Below are positions 42,319 through 54,399 of a DNA stretch of 64,000 nt, piece after piece. The stretch is from Dromiciops gliroides (taxonomy: Eukaryota; Chordata; Mammalia; Microbiotheria; Microbiotheriidae): positions 446,852,822 through 446,916,821 of the forward strand of contig NC_057864.1 in the NCBI RefSeq assembly GCF_019393635.1, in the 5' to 3' direction. Within the stretch, counting starts at the first letter, position 1; the number at the start of each line of letters is the position of its first letter. The notes under the pieces were generated by a model. It was not told where the DNA came from, ran no database searches, and worked only from the letters and a program-made list of their open reading frames with translations. A program made the translations under genes and the position numbers.

Positions 42319-42343
42319 ATACACACACACACACACACACACA
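42319..42343. repeat. (CA)n microsatellite
   Basis: About 12 CA units at the head of the SINE. Confidence 0.95.
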
Positions 42344-42344
42344 A

Positions 42345-43058
42345 TTTTTTTTAAAATGACAATCCTACCTGCCCTGCTTAGAGAGATTTGATATGAAAGG
42401 AAGTGGGTACAAGAATATAACAACATCAAAAGTGATCCTCCAGGGCTAAGTCTAAGGGCACAGAATAACTCAATACGTGTATAACAGGAAGACACATCCT
42501 TAGTTCTGTTTGATTTCAGGTTAGGAGTTATATAGGCAGGCAGTTGTATGACAGGATATCACAGCCAGGGATAGAATTAACAAGGTAGGAAAATTTCTTG
42601 TTTGAAAAATTGAGTCAAGAGCATCCTGTCCTAGTCTTTCCAACATTGCCCTCCTCCAACTATTTCCTCAGGGATGGATATCCAATAGCAGTTCAAGGAT
42701 CTCATTCTCACTGAGCTGTTTGCTTTTTTCTTGAAGAGGTGAAACATTGACTTAATGATATAAACATACCTGAAAATAAAGCTAAAAGAGAAAATTCACA
42801 GTACCCAAAGATTTAACGTTAAAACAGCAAAGTTGCACTAATCATAGCTCAGGGCTAGATAGTTATTATTACTCTCATGTTGTTGCAATAGGTTGCAATA
42901 AAACTTTACCAAGTCTTAAAAAACAAAAAGCAAAACAGTAACACTCAACATCCTTTTCATTTTCTTCTCCAGTTTAAACTCATGCTAGTATAAAAATCAA
43001 ACATTAGAAATCAAGAAAATAATTATATTCTGAAATTCCACAGATAGTAAATATATGA

Positions 43059-43103
<45 letters not shown>

Positions 43104-43485
43104 AATACCGGCTAATTATTGTAAATCTCCAGATTAACAGATATTGATCTCAAGGTACTGTATAATAATCCCTACAGCAAAATCAAATCTTTAAGACTGG
43201 AGTCTGTTAAGACTAAGTGAGTTCAAGATATAACTTCGATATATACCATTCTGGGTTTAACTTCATTATTTTCATAATCACAAATAATCACATAAAGCAT
43301 TTCCATACTGTAAACAAACTTGTAAATTCTCCCCCCTACTCCTGCCTGTGTCAAGGAGAGTCTGTAAAGGAAGAGGGTTACCCATTTTTTTCAGTAAACC
43401 AATTCATGTTTTTTTTATAGTGCTGATATGATTTTATGACCTTACTTCAAGCAGATGGTCCCAAGAAATCTGGTAAATTTCCAAA
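42345..43485. other. Unassigned, low-repeat sequence
   Basis: A (CA)n tract at 43061-43099 is the only recognised element. Confidence 0.4.
43061..43099. repeat. (AC)n microsatellite
   Basis: About 19 AC units. Confidence 0.98.
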
Positions 43486-43489
43486 TAAG

Positions 43490-43685
43490 ATTTTTACAAG
43501 GGCTTCACAACCCTTTAAGGGAGGTGCTATTATTATCCCTTTTTAAATAGAGAAAATTGAGTCTCAGAGATTACTGACTTGCCCAACATCCTATAGCTAA
43601 GCATTAGAGGCAAGTTTTGAACTCAGGTCTTCCTAGTTTCAGCTCAGTGTTCTGTTCAATTTTCCACTTAGCTATGAGAGGTCCC
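43490..43685 (-). mobile_element. MIR
   Basis: CTTCACAACCCTTTAAGGG, AAATTGAGTCTCAGAGA, TGACTTGCCCAACATCC, TTGAACTCAGGTCTTCC in reverse MIR order. Confidence 0.7.
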
Positions 43686-43689
43686 AACA

Positions 43690-44500
43690 GAAAAGGAAGT
43701 GGACTAGGAGGGGTGTAAATGATTTTGTCAGAGAGATGTTTGATTACAGAAACAGGTGGGCTGGTCATGGAGTGAGAGGGATACCTGATGGACAACCTGC
43801 ATGTCCCATTGGTATTCATGCAATGCAGAGATCTAAAGGAAGGCCGTCTGAAGACTGACTAGATTCTAAGAGTTGGAGGTGAGAAAGGAGTGTATTATAT
43901 GGTATGGGAGTGTGGGGGGCATCTAGTGCAAGACTCAGAGATGGGGTGTAGAGGACCATATATGAGGAATAGTAAGTTTTCTGGACTGCAGTGTATATGA
44001 AGGGAAGTAATGTGTAATTAGAATGGAAAAGCAAATTAGGGCATGATTGCAAAAGACTTTAGTTAGATTTTTATTTGGTCATGTTGTCTGGTTTCTCCCA
44101 TTATTCCTCCCTTTTGTCCCTCCCAGAGGATTTTTTTAAAGAAAAAAAAGGAAAAAATATTAAATCCAATCAATGCATCAAAACACTCTGATGTTATATG
44201 TAATACTCTAAGTCCACTGACTTCCGCTTTTGCAAAGGAGCAGGGGAGGTGTCTTTTCTTATCTCTTCTTTGGGGCCACGCTTGTTCTTTATTATTTCAC
44301 AACATTGTTTGTATAAATTTTTAAATGCAAAACAGAGGAGAATATATTCAATCTTGGAGGTATTAGGGATCCACTAGAATTGAATGAGTGGAAGAGCAAC
44401 ATCATCGGACTTATTTCCTGGGTGAAATACAGAACTATCACCACTACCATCTTAAGTCAGTTCCAGCTACCCTATTTTAAGGAATACACATTTTAGGGAA
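43690..44500. other. Unassigned sequence
   Basis: Weak L2-like phrasing at 43940-44055 (TGTGTAATTAGAATGG, GACTTTAGTTAG). No gene. Confidence 0.4.
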
Positions 44501-44504
44501 AGAT

Positions 44505-44865
44505 CCAGAGAAGTGAAATCAGAATGGTTAAGGTCCTAGTGTTGACATAATATGAAGACTGGTTAAAAGAACTGGGGACTTTTCACATGCAAAAGACGAC
44601 TCAGAAGGGAGGCAATACATACCTTCAAGCCCTTAAAATGCTGTCAGATGGCCCCATCAAGCAGGAGGAGGAGTGGTAGGTAGAAACTGCCAATCGATAA
44701 TGAGCTGCTTGATAACATTCTGTTGCTTGGTAGGTTGTCTTCTAGCATAATCTAGATGACCACTCCTTTGGTATGTTGAAGAAAAAAATTCTTGTTCAGA
44801 TGAGTTAGCCTATAGGGACTCTGAGGTCACTTTCTAGTACTGAGACCCAGTTGAGTCTGTTTTTG
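44505..44865 (+). mobile_element. CR1/L3-type LINE 3' end
   Basis: AAAAGAACTGGGGACTTTTC, GAGGCAATACATACCTTC, AAGCCCTTAAAATGCTGTC and, further on, GGACTCTGAGGTCACTTTC in the same order as 12740-13480. Confidence 0.5.
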
Positions 44866-45780
44866 TTTGTTTTGTTGTTTTTGTTTTATCCATCTAGATA
44901 ACACATCACATTTGTTGAGAGGATAAATTGGCAACCTTTAGTATAAAGGTTCTTGGGTTTGAATGTTCATGGGCTGCATTCTCTTTGTGGCCCTTCACTA
45001 GGAATAATTCAATCCTCAATCATTACTTAGTTCTTAGGAAAATCTGAATTTGGCTTATGTCTAAGAGCCCTGCTCTCTATTCCCCTTTTGCTCTTGCAGG
45101 GAGATGACAAGGAATTCTTATTTATTTCTTCCTTTTCCCAAGATTTTTAAAAAGGGCATTTTAAAATTCTACTTTGAAATGATGTTGCAATTTTCTTCCA
45201 GTAATTTGGATCCATGTCACCTAGCATAAATATTAACTACAAATTAATACAAAAACATTTTGAGCGTATGAAAGCATTCATCTTCACACCCATGAGCCAA
45301 AACCAACTAGTACATTTTACAGTCTTTGTTACCAAAAACCTTTTACTGTTCTAAAAGATAGACTTCAAAGAAATGGGGATACACATACCCATAATAATTG
45401 TGTATTTAGACTGTGTTCTGAGTGACATATGATTTATGTAACTTTCATAGAGTCATGTCAGCAATGGAAGGAACCTTAGAGATCATCTTCTAGTCCAACT
45501 TGACATTGTTCAGGGTCTCTGGTTTGAGTTCACATGGATTGATTTCTAGCATTGTGGCTTCCACCCAGCATTAGTTCCTGGGAAAATTTGAACTTGGCTC
45601 ATCTTCCTAAGAGTCCTGCTCTCTATTTTCTTGTGATTACTGCAAGCATTGAGGTTAACAAAACAACTGAAGACCAGGTTTAAAACAAGAACAAGAAAAT
45701 AAAGAAGGGGATCTTTCAATTAAGTTCCTTCTTCCCAAAGTTCAGCACTGTCCCTGACAACTTGCAGTCCAACAATTACT
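44866..45780. other. Unassigned sequence
   Basis: A short block at 45440-45500 (AGTCATGTCAGCAATGGAAG, GAACCTTAGAGATC) is an ancient repeat end. No gene. Confidence 0.4.
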
Positions 45781-45799
45781 GAACAGGTCTTAGAGCCTT

Positions 45800-46170
45800 G
45801 AAGAAGGGACAGTATCTCTCTGGTGCATTCATGCTATCGTTTGGGATCTTTTTGATCCTCCCATCTCCCATCTTCTAATTTCCCAGTTCCTCCAGAACTT
45901 TCATTTCATGGAAAATGTCCAAAGTTATGTTCACTCATTCCTTTCTTGGCTCCACTCCTGAGCCTCTCTACTTCTTAGCCATGCCTCTATATGACTACCT
46001 TCTCACTTTCCTTGTCTCACTTTTCGGCTTCCTTTTATGGCTACCCACATTGAATGAAAGCTCTTTGAGGGCAGGGCCTGTCGTTCTTTTTGTTTGCATT
46101 TTTATTCATAGCATTTAGCCCAGGGTCTGGCACATATAAGAATTCAATAAATGCTTATTAACTTGGCATG
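45800..46170 (+). mobile_element. L2 3' fragment
   Basis: GCCATGCCTCTATATGAC, CACATTGAATGAAAGCTC, TTTGAGGGCAGGGCCTGTC, TTTAGCCCAGGGTCTGGC, ATTCAATAAATGCTTATT. Confidence 0.65.
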
Positions 46171-46534
46171 GACTCTGCTTTGCATTCTGATTTACTTATA
46201 TAGTACCATGTATTATTGTCATTTTTGGTGTCTTAAACTGAAAACTTTATGAGGACAAGCCTGTTCACATGATATAGCCTTATATCTGTTCCACATTACA
46301 ATAGTAATGTGTAGAATTAGTGGAGGAGTGAGGTTTTCCCCCCTCTCTTCTTTACTTCATGTAACCCACATGGGTATATACTATACAGGTTTATGTACTC
46401 AGAATTTCATTCCTTTTGTCAGATCTTTCTAACCAATTAAGCTAGATTCTAGAAGGAATGTTTTTTGGGCAAGAGATCCTAGTCAGTGAGCACCATGATG
46501 CCACAGGAATGATATTCTTTTCAGTGCTTGTCAT

Positions 46535-47345
46535 TAGTACACTATTGTCTGTCCTTCATTCTCAAAGAAGACAAAAATGACATCACTATGTTGGGGTTGA
46601 TGTATAGTGTGCTGAGGAGACAATGCAAGCTCAGAAGGCTCTATCACGGGTCAGGCACAAATAGTCCAGATGAATATGTGGAGTGGAGATATATCTCTAA
46701 ATCTGCACATCACATCTTTCTTTTGAGCTACTGCAATTCTGTTTCCTTATAGTGTACAGCTCCTTCTTTAATGCAGGCGTGTCATGTTGGACAGTGCTTT
46801 ACCAGTGTCTCATGATTGATTCCAAAGTTCTTCAGAAAGACCTTGAGAGTGTCCTTTTATCACTTTTAACTTCCACGTGAGCACTTGCCTTGAATTCTCT
46901 GTAAAATAGTCTTTCAGGCACACATACTTTTGACATTCAAACAACTTGGCCAGGTCATTGGAGTTGTAATCTCTGCAGTAGAGTTTGAATGCTTGGTAGT
47001 TCATTTTGGAAAAGGACGTCTGTCTTATCTTGTCAAGTGATCTTCGGAATCTTCCCAGACAATTCAAGGAAGCAATTTAGTTTCCTGGCATGGCACTGGT
47101 AGACTGTCTAGATTTCAGTCATATAGCAATGAGGTCAGCATAGTGGCTCTGTAGAACTTCAGTTTGGTAGGCAGTCTATTACTCTTCTACACTTTCCTCT
47201 GGAGCCTTCCAAACATTGCTCTAGCTCTGGCAATGCATGCATCGACCTCATCCTCTTTGTGTACATCCATGCAAAGTATACTGCCAAGGTAAGTGAATTT
47301 TTCCATAGCATTGAACATTTCTGTGTTTGCTGCAACCAATGGTTT
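46535..47345 (-). pseudogene. RTE-clade LINE, ORF C-terminus and 3' end (relic)
   Basis: On the minus strand from about 47310 the frame encodes KFTYLGSILCMDVHKEDEVD and ACIARARAMFGRLQRKV before a stop, then RLPTKLKFYRATMLTSLLYD. These are the well-known YLGS...DDEID and LK..Y...LLY motifs after the reverse transcriptase of RTE-type and related LINEs. Several stops and shifts follow. The 3' end (46535-46700, complement of CCTTCATTCTCAAAGAAG) is shared with the RTE-tailed SINE at 19370. The 85-codon ORF at 47067-46810 is the tail of this relic, not a gene. Confidence 0.8.
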
Positions 47346-47779
47346 TATGTATGTATGTGTGGTACTGGCTGGTAGAGGACCTCTTTTCTTGGTGGTGTTA
47401 GGCCAAAATTAGCACAAGCAACAGAGAATCAATCCATACTTTGTTGCATCTCAGAGGTTACACCAAGTGCACAATTAAGTACACTGTACAGATTATAGAC
47501 AGTAAGATGACAAAATTCCTCTCTTATGGTTATGATTTCCTAATAAAATTTGCAAATAGGTGATAGAGAGCTATGGAGGAATAATAGGTTGTATGGAAGA
47601 GAATAAAAATGCCAAATTCACCCAAAACTTTGAGACAGCTGAAGAAAATGCTTCACCCTGGGGTATCCCCATCCCCCCCCACACACACACACCTTTGTGC
47701 TTACAAAGCCTAGAAACATGGGATTTAATGTTTGAAGGGGATTTAAAGTTTGAAGGGAATATCAAGATCATCTCCCTCC

Positions 47780-47885
47780 TTTAAGAGATAAGGAAACTGA
47801 GGCACAGAAGTGAATTGAAGTATTTCAAAGTCACACAGGTTTTCTTGATTGCAATCCAGTACATCACACAACCTTAAAACTGCTG
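47780..47885 (-). mobile_element. MIR fragment
   Basis: CCTTTAAGAGATAAGGAAAC, TGAGGCACAGAAGTG, AAAGTCACACAGG. Confidence 0.6.
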
Positions 47886-47999
47886 GTGGATGATATACAC
47901 AGTGAGGTGGGTGATCCTAATACCTTCTTCCTGTATCTTGCTGGCCCCTCACCTATATATAGTTTCAACGTTCTTCATGACAACTTGAGAAGTAGCACA

Positions 48000-48185
48000 T
48001 TGCAAATACAAAGAACAGTCAGAATGCCTGAATTCTGACTGACCATTTACTTGACGCTGAGTAAGTCAGTTTACATGATCCCAAATGACTTCATCAGTAT
48101 GAAGGGGCCAGTCATGGGCCCTACCACCCTCAAAGGATTATTGTGAAGATCACAGAAATATTAAGGTAAAGGGTCTTAAAAATGG
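48000..48185 (+). mobile_element. MIR-like fragment
   Basis: AGTCAGAATGCCTGAATTC, GACTGACCATTTACTTGAC, AAAGGATTATTGTGAAGATC in MIR order, diverged. Confidence 0.5.
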
Positions 48186-49574
48186 TAACGCACTATCCCA
48201 ATAGATACTGTTAAAGAAAATCAAAGAATGGATTTAAACTCTCAACAGGAATTTAGCTAATTTTCTATTTAAATACGTAGATTTTCAGAATGTGCAGATT
48301 TTCATCTTATAAGGGTTAATATTTTAAAATGGCTATAATAGATAAACAATTCCATATGAAGATAGAAGCTTAATAGGCAAGTTCCTAGAATGCATCTATT
48401 ACATATATTTTAAGAAATCTGCACCAGTATCTGCAAAAAGTTCTTGCTCTGTACATGGAATTTGCTTTCACAAAGCAAAAATGTCTTAGTGGATAGAATT
48501 CATATTGTAAGAAACTTCTTACATAATTTAATCATACTATTTACTGCATGTGTCAGGCTTTATTGATTAGGATGGTAGCATAGAAAAAGAAAAATGGTTT
48601 ACAATCTTGTTCACTAAATGAACTTTACCATTTCTTTCTTGGCTCTCCAAATTTCAATATTCTTCAAATGCATACACATACTCACTTTAAAACAAAAGAA
48701 AACAAAATTCTCAAATCAAGAAAAGCATATTTAAAAACATATCTTTAAATGTGAAACACTGGGAAAGGCTTTCTGAATTTTGAATAAACATTTTTAAGTC
48801 ATGCCAGCTACATAAAGCCCTTGGGTTTCTATTGCTCAGCAGTAATTAAAATGATTTACATGTGTTCAAGATTTTACAAAATTATTTATTTTAATCAGTA
48901 AGATCTGGTCTGAAAGTCCTGGCTCAGTTTGTGCTGACTGTGTGCTTATCCTAACAAAAATCATTACAAAGAAAAGTGTGACTTGTGTGTTTACATAATG
49001 TATTTAGCTTTCAATAGTCAACAGAATATTGTATTCAGTAGTTATGTTTGCTACGTGAATTGCATTAGCAAAAACATGTCTATAATGTTTCCCCAATCCG
49101 GCCCTTCCACAAATTGTTTCTCTTTTTGCAACAGCCAACCTTGGAAATGTTTTTCTGGAAAGCATAAAAAAAAACAAAGTTAACTACTCCCATCCAATAT
49201 CACCAAATATCAACTGCTGTTTTAATGAGAAATGTTAGCTAGTATTGCATGGCACTTATTGCTTTATATCCCTTATATATTAGGATATAGGATGTCACTT
49301 GTAAAACATATTCAAGAGTAGGCTGTGGTTGGGGCTTTGAGGCAACCTTTATAATCTGTGGTTGTGCAGCTTAAATATATCTTCCATATTCAAAATTTAG
49401 GTCAAAACATGAATCAAGGGAAGTCCCCATGGGCTGTACTTAACATCTATGGAACCAATAGCCCTTATTGCATGCTTATTATTGTAATACTGCTGCTGGT
49501 AATTTTAAGGTAAAAGCACTATATTATGAAGATGCCCACCCCCAGATATATGTTTCTATATGGACGTGTCTCCA

Positions 49575-49685
49575 CGGTAGACTATAAGCTCTTAGAGGGA
49601 AAGGCTCGTTTCATTTTTGCCATTAGATCCCCAGTGCCCAGAACATAATCGGTGATTGATAAATGCTTGACTGACTGATCCATGA
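49575..49685 (+). mobile_element. L2 3' end
   Basis: GACTATAAGCTCTTAGAGGG, CCCCAGTGCCCAGAACATAA, GATTGATAAATGCTTGAC. Confidence 0.6.
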
Positions 49686-50862
49686 TTCTCCTGGACCAAA
49701 TTTCTGAGATCAAAGAAGTTGTAGTCTATTCTATTAACTTATGAACTAGGCATTCCTTCTCATTTTCATCTCCAAAAATAGCAACACATTCCCAACTTAA
49801 CAGTTTTAGTTTTAGAATGCATATGTATAGGTGAAATTTAAAAGGAGACTTCCACAGCTAGTTTTTAGCTGACATTTAATACTGCATGTTCTTATTTTTC
49901 TTTTGAATTAGACAATGAAAAGACAGAACCATTTCCTATAATTTGAACAAAATGAGACCCCAAAGGATTGAAAACAGACAACAGACGGGCAATGTTCTTT
50001 TACTACAATAATTAAACTTTTTCTCCAGTAAGAGATCCATTTTTTCTCCCATTAGCAAACTTTAGCCATATCAGAATTTTTATTATAAATTGACACTTGT
50101 TTTTTTTCTAATATCTGTACTGAATTCCTACTGCAAACTTTCAAAATATAAGTTATTTTCCTCTGATGACTTTAAAAAAAGGCAATGATATAAATAGGAC
50201 ATCATCAGATAAAATTGGAGTTTGAAGAAAGAAAAAAATTTAATTTGGATCACTGTGCCCAAGAATTTTTAGGAATTAATTTTCTAATATGGTATTTCAC
50301 CTATAAAAAATCTTTGGTATCACTGAATTCAAAGCAACTCAAATATATGAAGAAAGAAACTCTTTACTGTTTTGGAACCCTAGGGTGCCATACATGAATT
50401 AATTTACCTAAAGTTTTATAAGTTGTGTCTAGAGCTTTCAACTGGTATTCATGACCAAAACCCATTAAATTGTCATGCTCTGAAGTGGGCCCCTGAATGC
50501 AGCTATCCCTTCATCCCACAGTGCTGGCCTCTGAAATAGAAGATGTGTTATCTAGTCTACCTGACCTTCATCAAAACAACATATATGACAACTGTACCCT
50601 ACTTGATCATTTCGTCACCATAAGGTCACTGCTCTCTCCAAAAGTTCAGTCAAATGAAACAGCTTCATTCAATGTGTCTTGTACAAATAGTGCCAGTCCC
50701 AGCTGACACCCCATCCCACTGGGAAGTCTGGGATTTTCATCTTAACTGTCACCAACAAACTATCAAAAATTTTTATGATGAGTTTGTTTGCATTCTACCT
50801 CAATGACCTGCTCTTTAAGGTGAATACAGAGGACCGTCCACATATATAGCACATTGTATGCA

Positions 50863-50899
50863 CTATATATGTGTGTGTGTATATATATATATATATATA
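50863..50899. repeat. (TG)n(TA)n microsatellite
   Basis: Short TG run then about 10 AT units. Confidence 0.93.
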
Positions 50900-52109
50900 A
50901 AAATACATATACATACATAAGAATTCACTAGAAGCATTACTGATATGACTATAGCAATAAATACCCATGACTATATGGATGAAAGAGGAGCAATGTCATC
51001 CTGTAACTGAAGCACATTGCAATTCACTAAATTATAAATATAAATAGAGAGATATTCGTACACACATACACATCAATACAAACAGCTTCAAATCAAAGGA
51101 CAATACAGTAAATATATTCACTACAGGCAGCCTATTATACTGCCTACAGGGACAGAGCACAGGAATGATCTCGATTCAAGGCAGCTAAGTCCTGTAATAT
51201 AGAAAAGGTTGTATATTTTCACAGCCCCTTGTGGAAAAGATATTCCAATTCTATCCAACAGGAATCTGTGCTGACAGTCTACTGGGAAAGTGCTTCAATG
51301 TCTACTTTAAAAAGCTGCAGTTATTTGAAATTTGTGGTGGGCACAACCAAGCTAAAGAGATAAAAGGAGTCCTTTTTGATAGGAATTATAATGACCAAAC
51401 CAGAGAAAGGTAAAAGTTACATCTAACTGGTTGTCAACATATGCTGATCTCTAGCCCAATATTCACAAAACATGGGATAAGAAAAGGAAGACCATTGTTA
51501 CTAAGTCACCTGTTTACAGGTGACTGATACTTCAGTCTCTCCCTTTTAGAGAAAAAAAGATGACATTCACTTGCTAAACTCTTTAAAAACCAGCAGAGAA
51601 GAGGGTTGCCTAACCCCATAACTAATTTCCTCTAAAGTTATTATTCTCTTGGTACTTGGGAGATAAGTTGCATTTCTTATGCACTGGGGAATTAAATGGA
51701 ACATAAGGGCATTGTTATTGAAAGAGTAAAAGGCTTCTTAAAAAAGGATATGAGGAGTATGCACTTCAGTTCACACTTCTGAAACCTATGCACATTACAA
51801 CAGTATGTATGTGTGTGCATGGGGTCGAGGGCTGGGGACAGGGTGAGTGCTAAGATGCTGAGGGTGAATTAGGAATACATCAATATGAATACCTCTTTCC
51901 CCCCACCCCAAATGCCTTTCTAACTGACACTGCCATCAATGGGCAAAAAAAATTCTGGACAAAGCTAGAGGTGGGAGGTAGTAGGATTGGAATTATATGC
52001 CCTGATGGTTGTATTTCTCTTGAAAGGCCGGAAGTAAGATAAGGGAAGTCTTATTGAGCTCACTCAAATTTTATCCCTAACTTACGGCCAGAGACAACAC
52101 ACCCCCCAC

Positions 52110-52330
52110 TTCACTTTCTTTTAGCACCTACTATAGCTCAAGTCCTTTTCTAGATACTGTACCTTCTCATACCTCCACGAGGTAGGTAAAATTATACTTA
52201 TTTTTTATAGCTAGGCAGGCTAAGGCTTAATGACTGAGTTACAAGTAGCAAGACTAGCAATGATGGCAAGAATCACACCCCTTGTATCTGCTCATCCTCC
52301 TTGTATAAGCAGGCAATGCTAGGATGTCTG
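52110..52330 (-). mobile_element. MIR
   Basis: TAGCACCTACTATAGCTC, TTCTCATACCTCCACGAGG, AGGTAAAATTATACTTATTT, TAGGCAGGCTAAGGC in reverse order. Confidence 0.6.
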
Positions 52331-52404
52331 ATAATTAGACAAGGTCTCCCAAGGTAGTATCATATAAGTGACAGTCACGCAAAATCAGCCCTTGGTAGAG
52401 GAGG

Positions 52405-52407
<3 letters not shown>

Positions 52408-52451
<44 letters not shown>

Positions 52452-52468
52452 ACATGTACACACACACA
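52408..52468. repeat. (TG)n then (CA)n microsatellite
   Basis: About 20 TG units, then TATGTACATGTACACACACAC: a small palindromic junction between TG and CA runs. Confidence 0.95.
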
Positions 52469-53334
52469 TGTATTCCTAAAAGGAGGTGAACAAACATCAT
52501 TAATTTCTTTCTCATGCGATACTTATTAAATTCCTGGTGAACCATTAGGTAGTACCTATTTATTTAGAAGACTAAGACTGCTGGAGCTTTTGAAAAGAGG
52601 CCACAAACAAGATTACAGAAAAAGTGAAAGACATCTCTTTATCACACTGTTAGGAGCAGAAGGCTGGCACTCCCCCAGATCCCTTATTTCGGGGATACAA
52701 ACCTGGCACTTTCAGGACTCAAGTCTACACAGCCCATATCCTGCTAAACTTTTCAAAGATCTTTAGTCAAATCATTTGCAACTTTCTCAGTTTCACACCA
52801 CTCTCCTCTGTTGTAGGTAAAGTACCTGTATATGTCAGAAGTAAACAACACAAAAGGATTGGAAGTAAATTTCCTAATCTGATGAGCATAGTCTGAACAG
52901 TTCTGTACATTGTTACAAATAGTTTAGGTTTAGTACTCTAGGAAGCTTTCAATATGATGGTGACAATATGATCAAGACTGACAGCCTGTCCAATAGTCTG
53001 ATGTCTTTGTAGGAAATTCAAGACATCTGAAAGCTGCTCTCCAACAGCGGATGGAGACACAAAGCCTCTCCTTCATTTTATCCTCAGATATCAGTATTTC
53101 CACTAGATATGCATATACAAATTTAAAACAGTGGTACAGAGTGCACAGTGACCTAACATTTGCAGATTGTTTATGTGCCTGAAAATATAGTGTCAATAAA
53201 AAAATATCAGAGAGGTGGGGACAAAAGACCTTCTCTGAATTCTGTACAGCACAAATGAATTTCATTTCAACAGGCAGCAGGCCAGGAAGAGGGAGTCATC
53301 CTTGGAAACCAGCAGTACTCTACAAGATGGAAGG

Positions 53335-53382
53335 TCATAGATCTGGTGATGGGGGATAAGACGCATAGTAAGGCCCGTTTTC
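53335..53382 (-). CDS. Candidate 3'-terminal coding exon (partial), gene not recognised
   Basis: Read on the minus strand, a strong splice acceptor (T/C-rich tract ending TTTGTTTCTGTCCACAG, AG at 53384-53383) is followed at 53382 by a frame encoding ENGPYYASYPPSPDL and a TGA at 53337-53335. The Pro/Tyr-rich tail is what the end of a conserved protein could look like. Against it: the other two phases are also open for about 38-40 codons (one ending LFLACCLLK), so the phase is not forced by the sequence, and no upstream exon was found in the window. The surrounding 13 kb is free of young SINEs, in keeping with a constrained gene end. I do not recognise the protein and give no symbol. Confidence 0.42.
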   Translation of the reverse strand, partial: ENGPYYASYPPSPDL

Positions 53383-53410
53383 CTGTGGACAGAAACAAAA
53401 AGGCAAAAAA
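53383..53410 (-). promoter_or_regulatory. Candidate splice acceptor with polypyrimidine tract
   Basis: On the minus strand TTTTTGCCTTTTTGTTTCTG leads into TCCACAG at 53389-53383. The pyrimidine content is high and no earlier AG lies within the 20 bases upstream. Confidence 0.45.
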
Positions 53411-54370
53411 CATTTACATCATTAAAAGTGGGTCTCCTTTAACATCTGTGAGCATGGAGGGAAAAAGAGAGAATTAAAGACAGAACAAACTACGTAGTGA
53501 CTTAGCTTAGGATTGTGAAACTCCAATTTCCTTCAAGAGAATCTAAGAATCATAACTGTGCTGGCAGACCATCGACGCTCTCCTGCCACGCATAAGGAGC
53601 AAGGCTTGTTAAAGTTCTCAGGTCATTCGGTTCAAGGCGGAGAATTGCATGCCAGGCCTTTCATGTCTAAGGAAGGCAGCATAGTTCCAGCATGACTATT
53701 TGGCCCACATTTTTCCCAAGTCTGTCTTTATAAAAACCAAGGAGGACAAATAATTTCAATGGTTTTAAGTTAATTAAGTTCCCAAGGCCAATAGGCACCA
53801 AGGTCCCTCAATTAGGTTAATGGGACTTATGACTGTTCTGTAGTTTCTAAGATTTTTGTTTTCTCCAAAGAGTTCATTTTCTTTAAGCCCTAATGTAAGG
53901 AATGTGCAGCATTAATGAAAAGCAAGTTAAGACTTGGGAGGAGAGATGGAGGCTTATGTTTAAATGCGATATTTTATGGTAATTAAGGGGTTAAAAAAAA
54001 CACCAACAAAGAACCATTAAGTGAGTCTTATACTTTGCACTGGGCTCACTGAATCAGGGATAAAAAGCAGTTCAGTTATAGAGGACCAAATACATGCTGG
54101 GTTATTAGAGTCTAGAAATTCTTGGTTTCTGAATATCAATGTGATCAAGGATCTAAAGATTTTTCCTTTAAACTCAGGTGAAGTCAAATCCTAGGATCTG
54201 TTCTATTTTTAAAACAAAGAATCTATAAAAGTAATTCTTTGCATTTTGGTGGCAAGGATTATCTTTTTTATTCCTGATTCCAGTGCTGTTCTCATCAAAT
54301 CTCTCGCATCTCCACAGATTATAGAATCATGGAATGTTAGCAATAGAAGGGGGAGGGGAGGGAAGAGAAT
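53411..54370. other. Unassigned, low-repeat sequence
   Basis: No repeat recognised apart from a short old fragment near 54318-54345 (ATAGAATCATGGAATGTTAG). If the exon is real, this is the last intron. Confidence 0.4.
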
Positions 54371-54399
54371 AAGAATATCACAGCTCCCAGAGAATCAAC

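Larger units (their letters stand above)
47900..53334 (-). other. Low-repeat block, candidate 3' untranslated region
   Basis: No young SINE, L1 or LTR occurs here. Only small old repeats (48000-48185, 49575-49680, 52110-52290) and three microsatellites are seen. If the exon at 53335-53382 is real, the minus strand from 53334 downwards is its 3'UTR. Polyadenylation signals on the minus strand lie at 52564-52559, 48890-48885 and 48564-48559; I cannot tell which, if any, is used. The 97-codon minus ORF 53265-52972 lies inside it. Inference only. Confidence 0.35.

Noticed and set aside
50497..50706. 69-codon plus ORF in the SINE-free block
   Set aside because: Wrong strand for the candidate gene and no motif; kept only as part of the low-repeat block.
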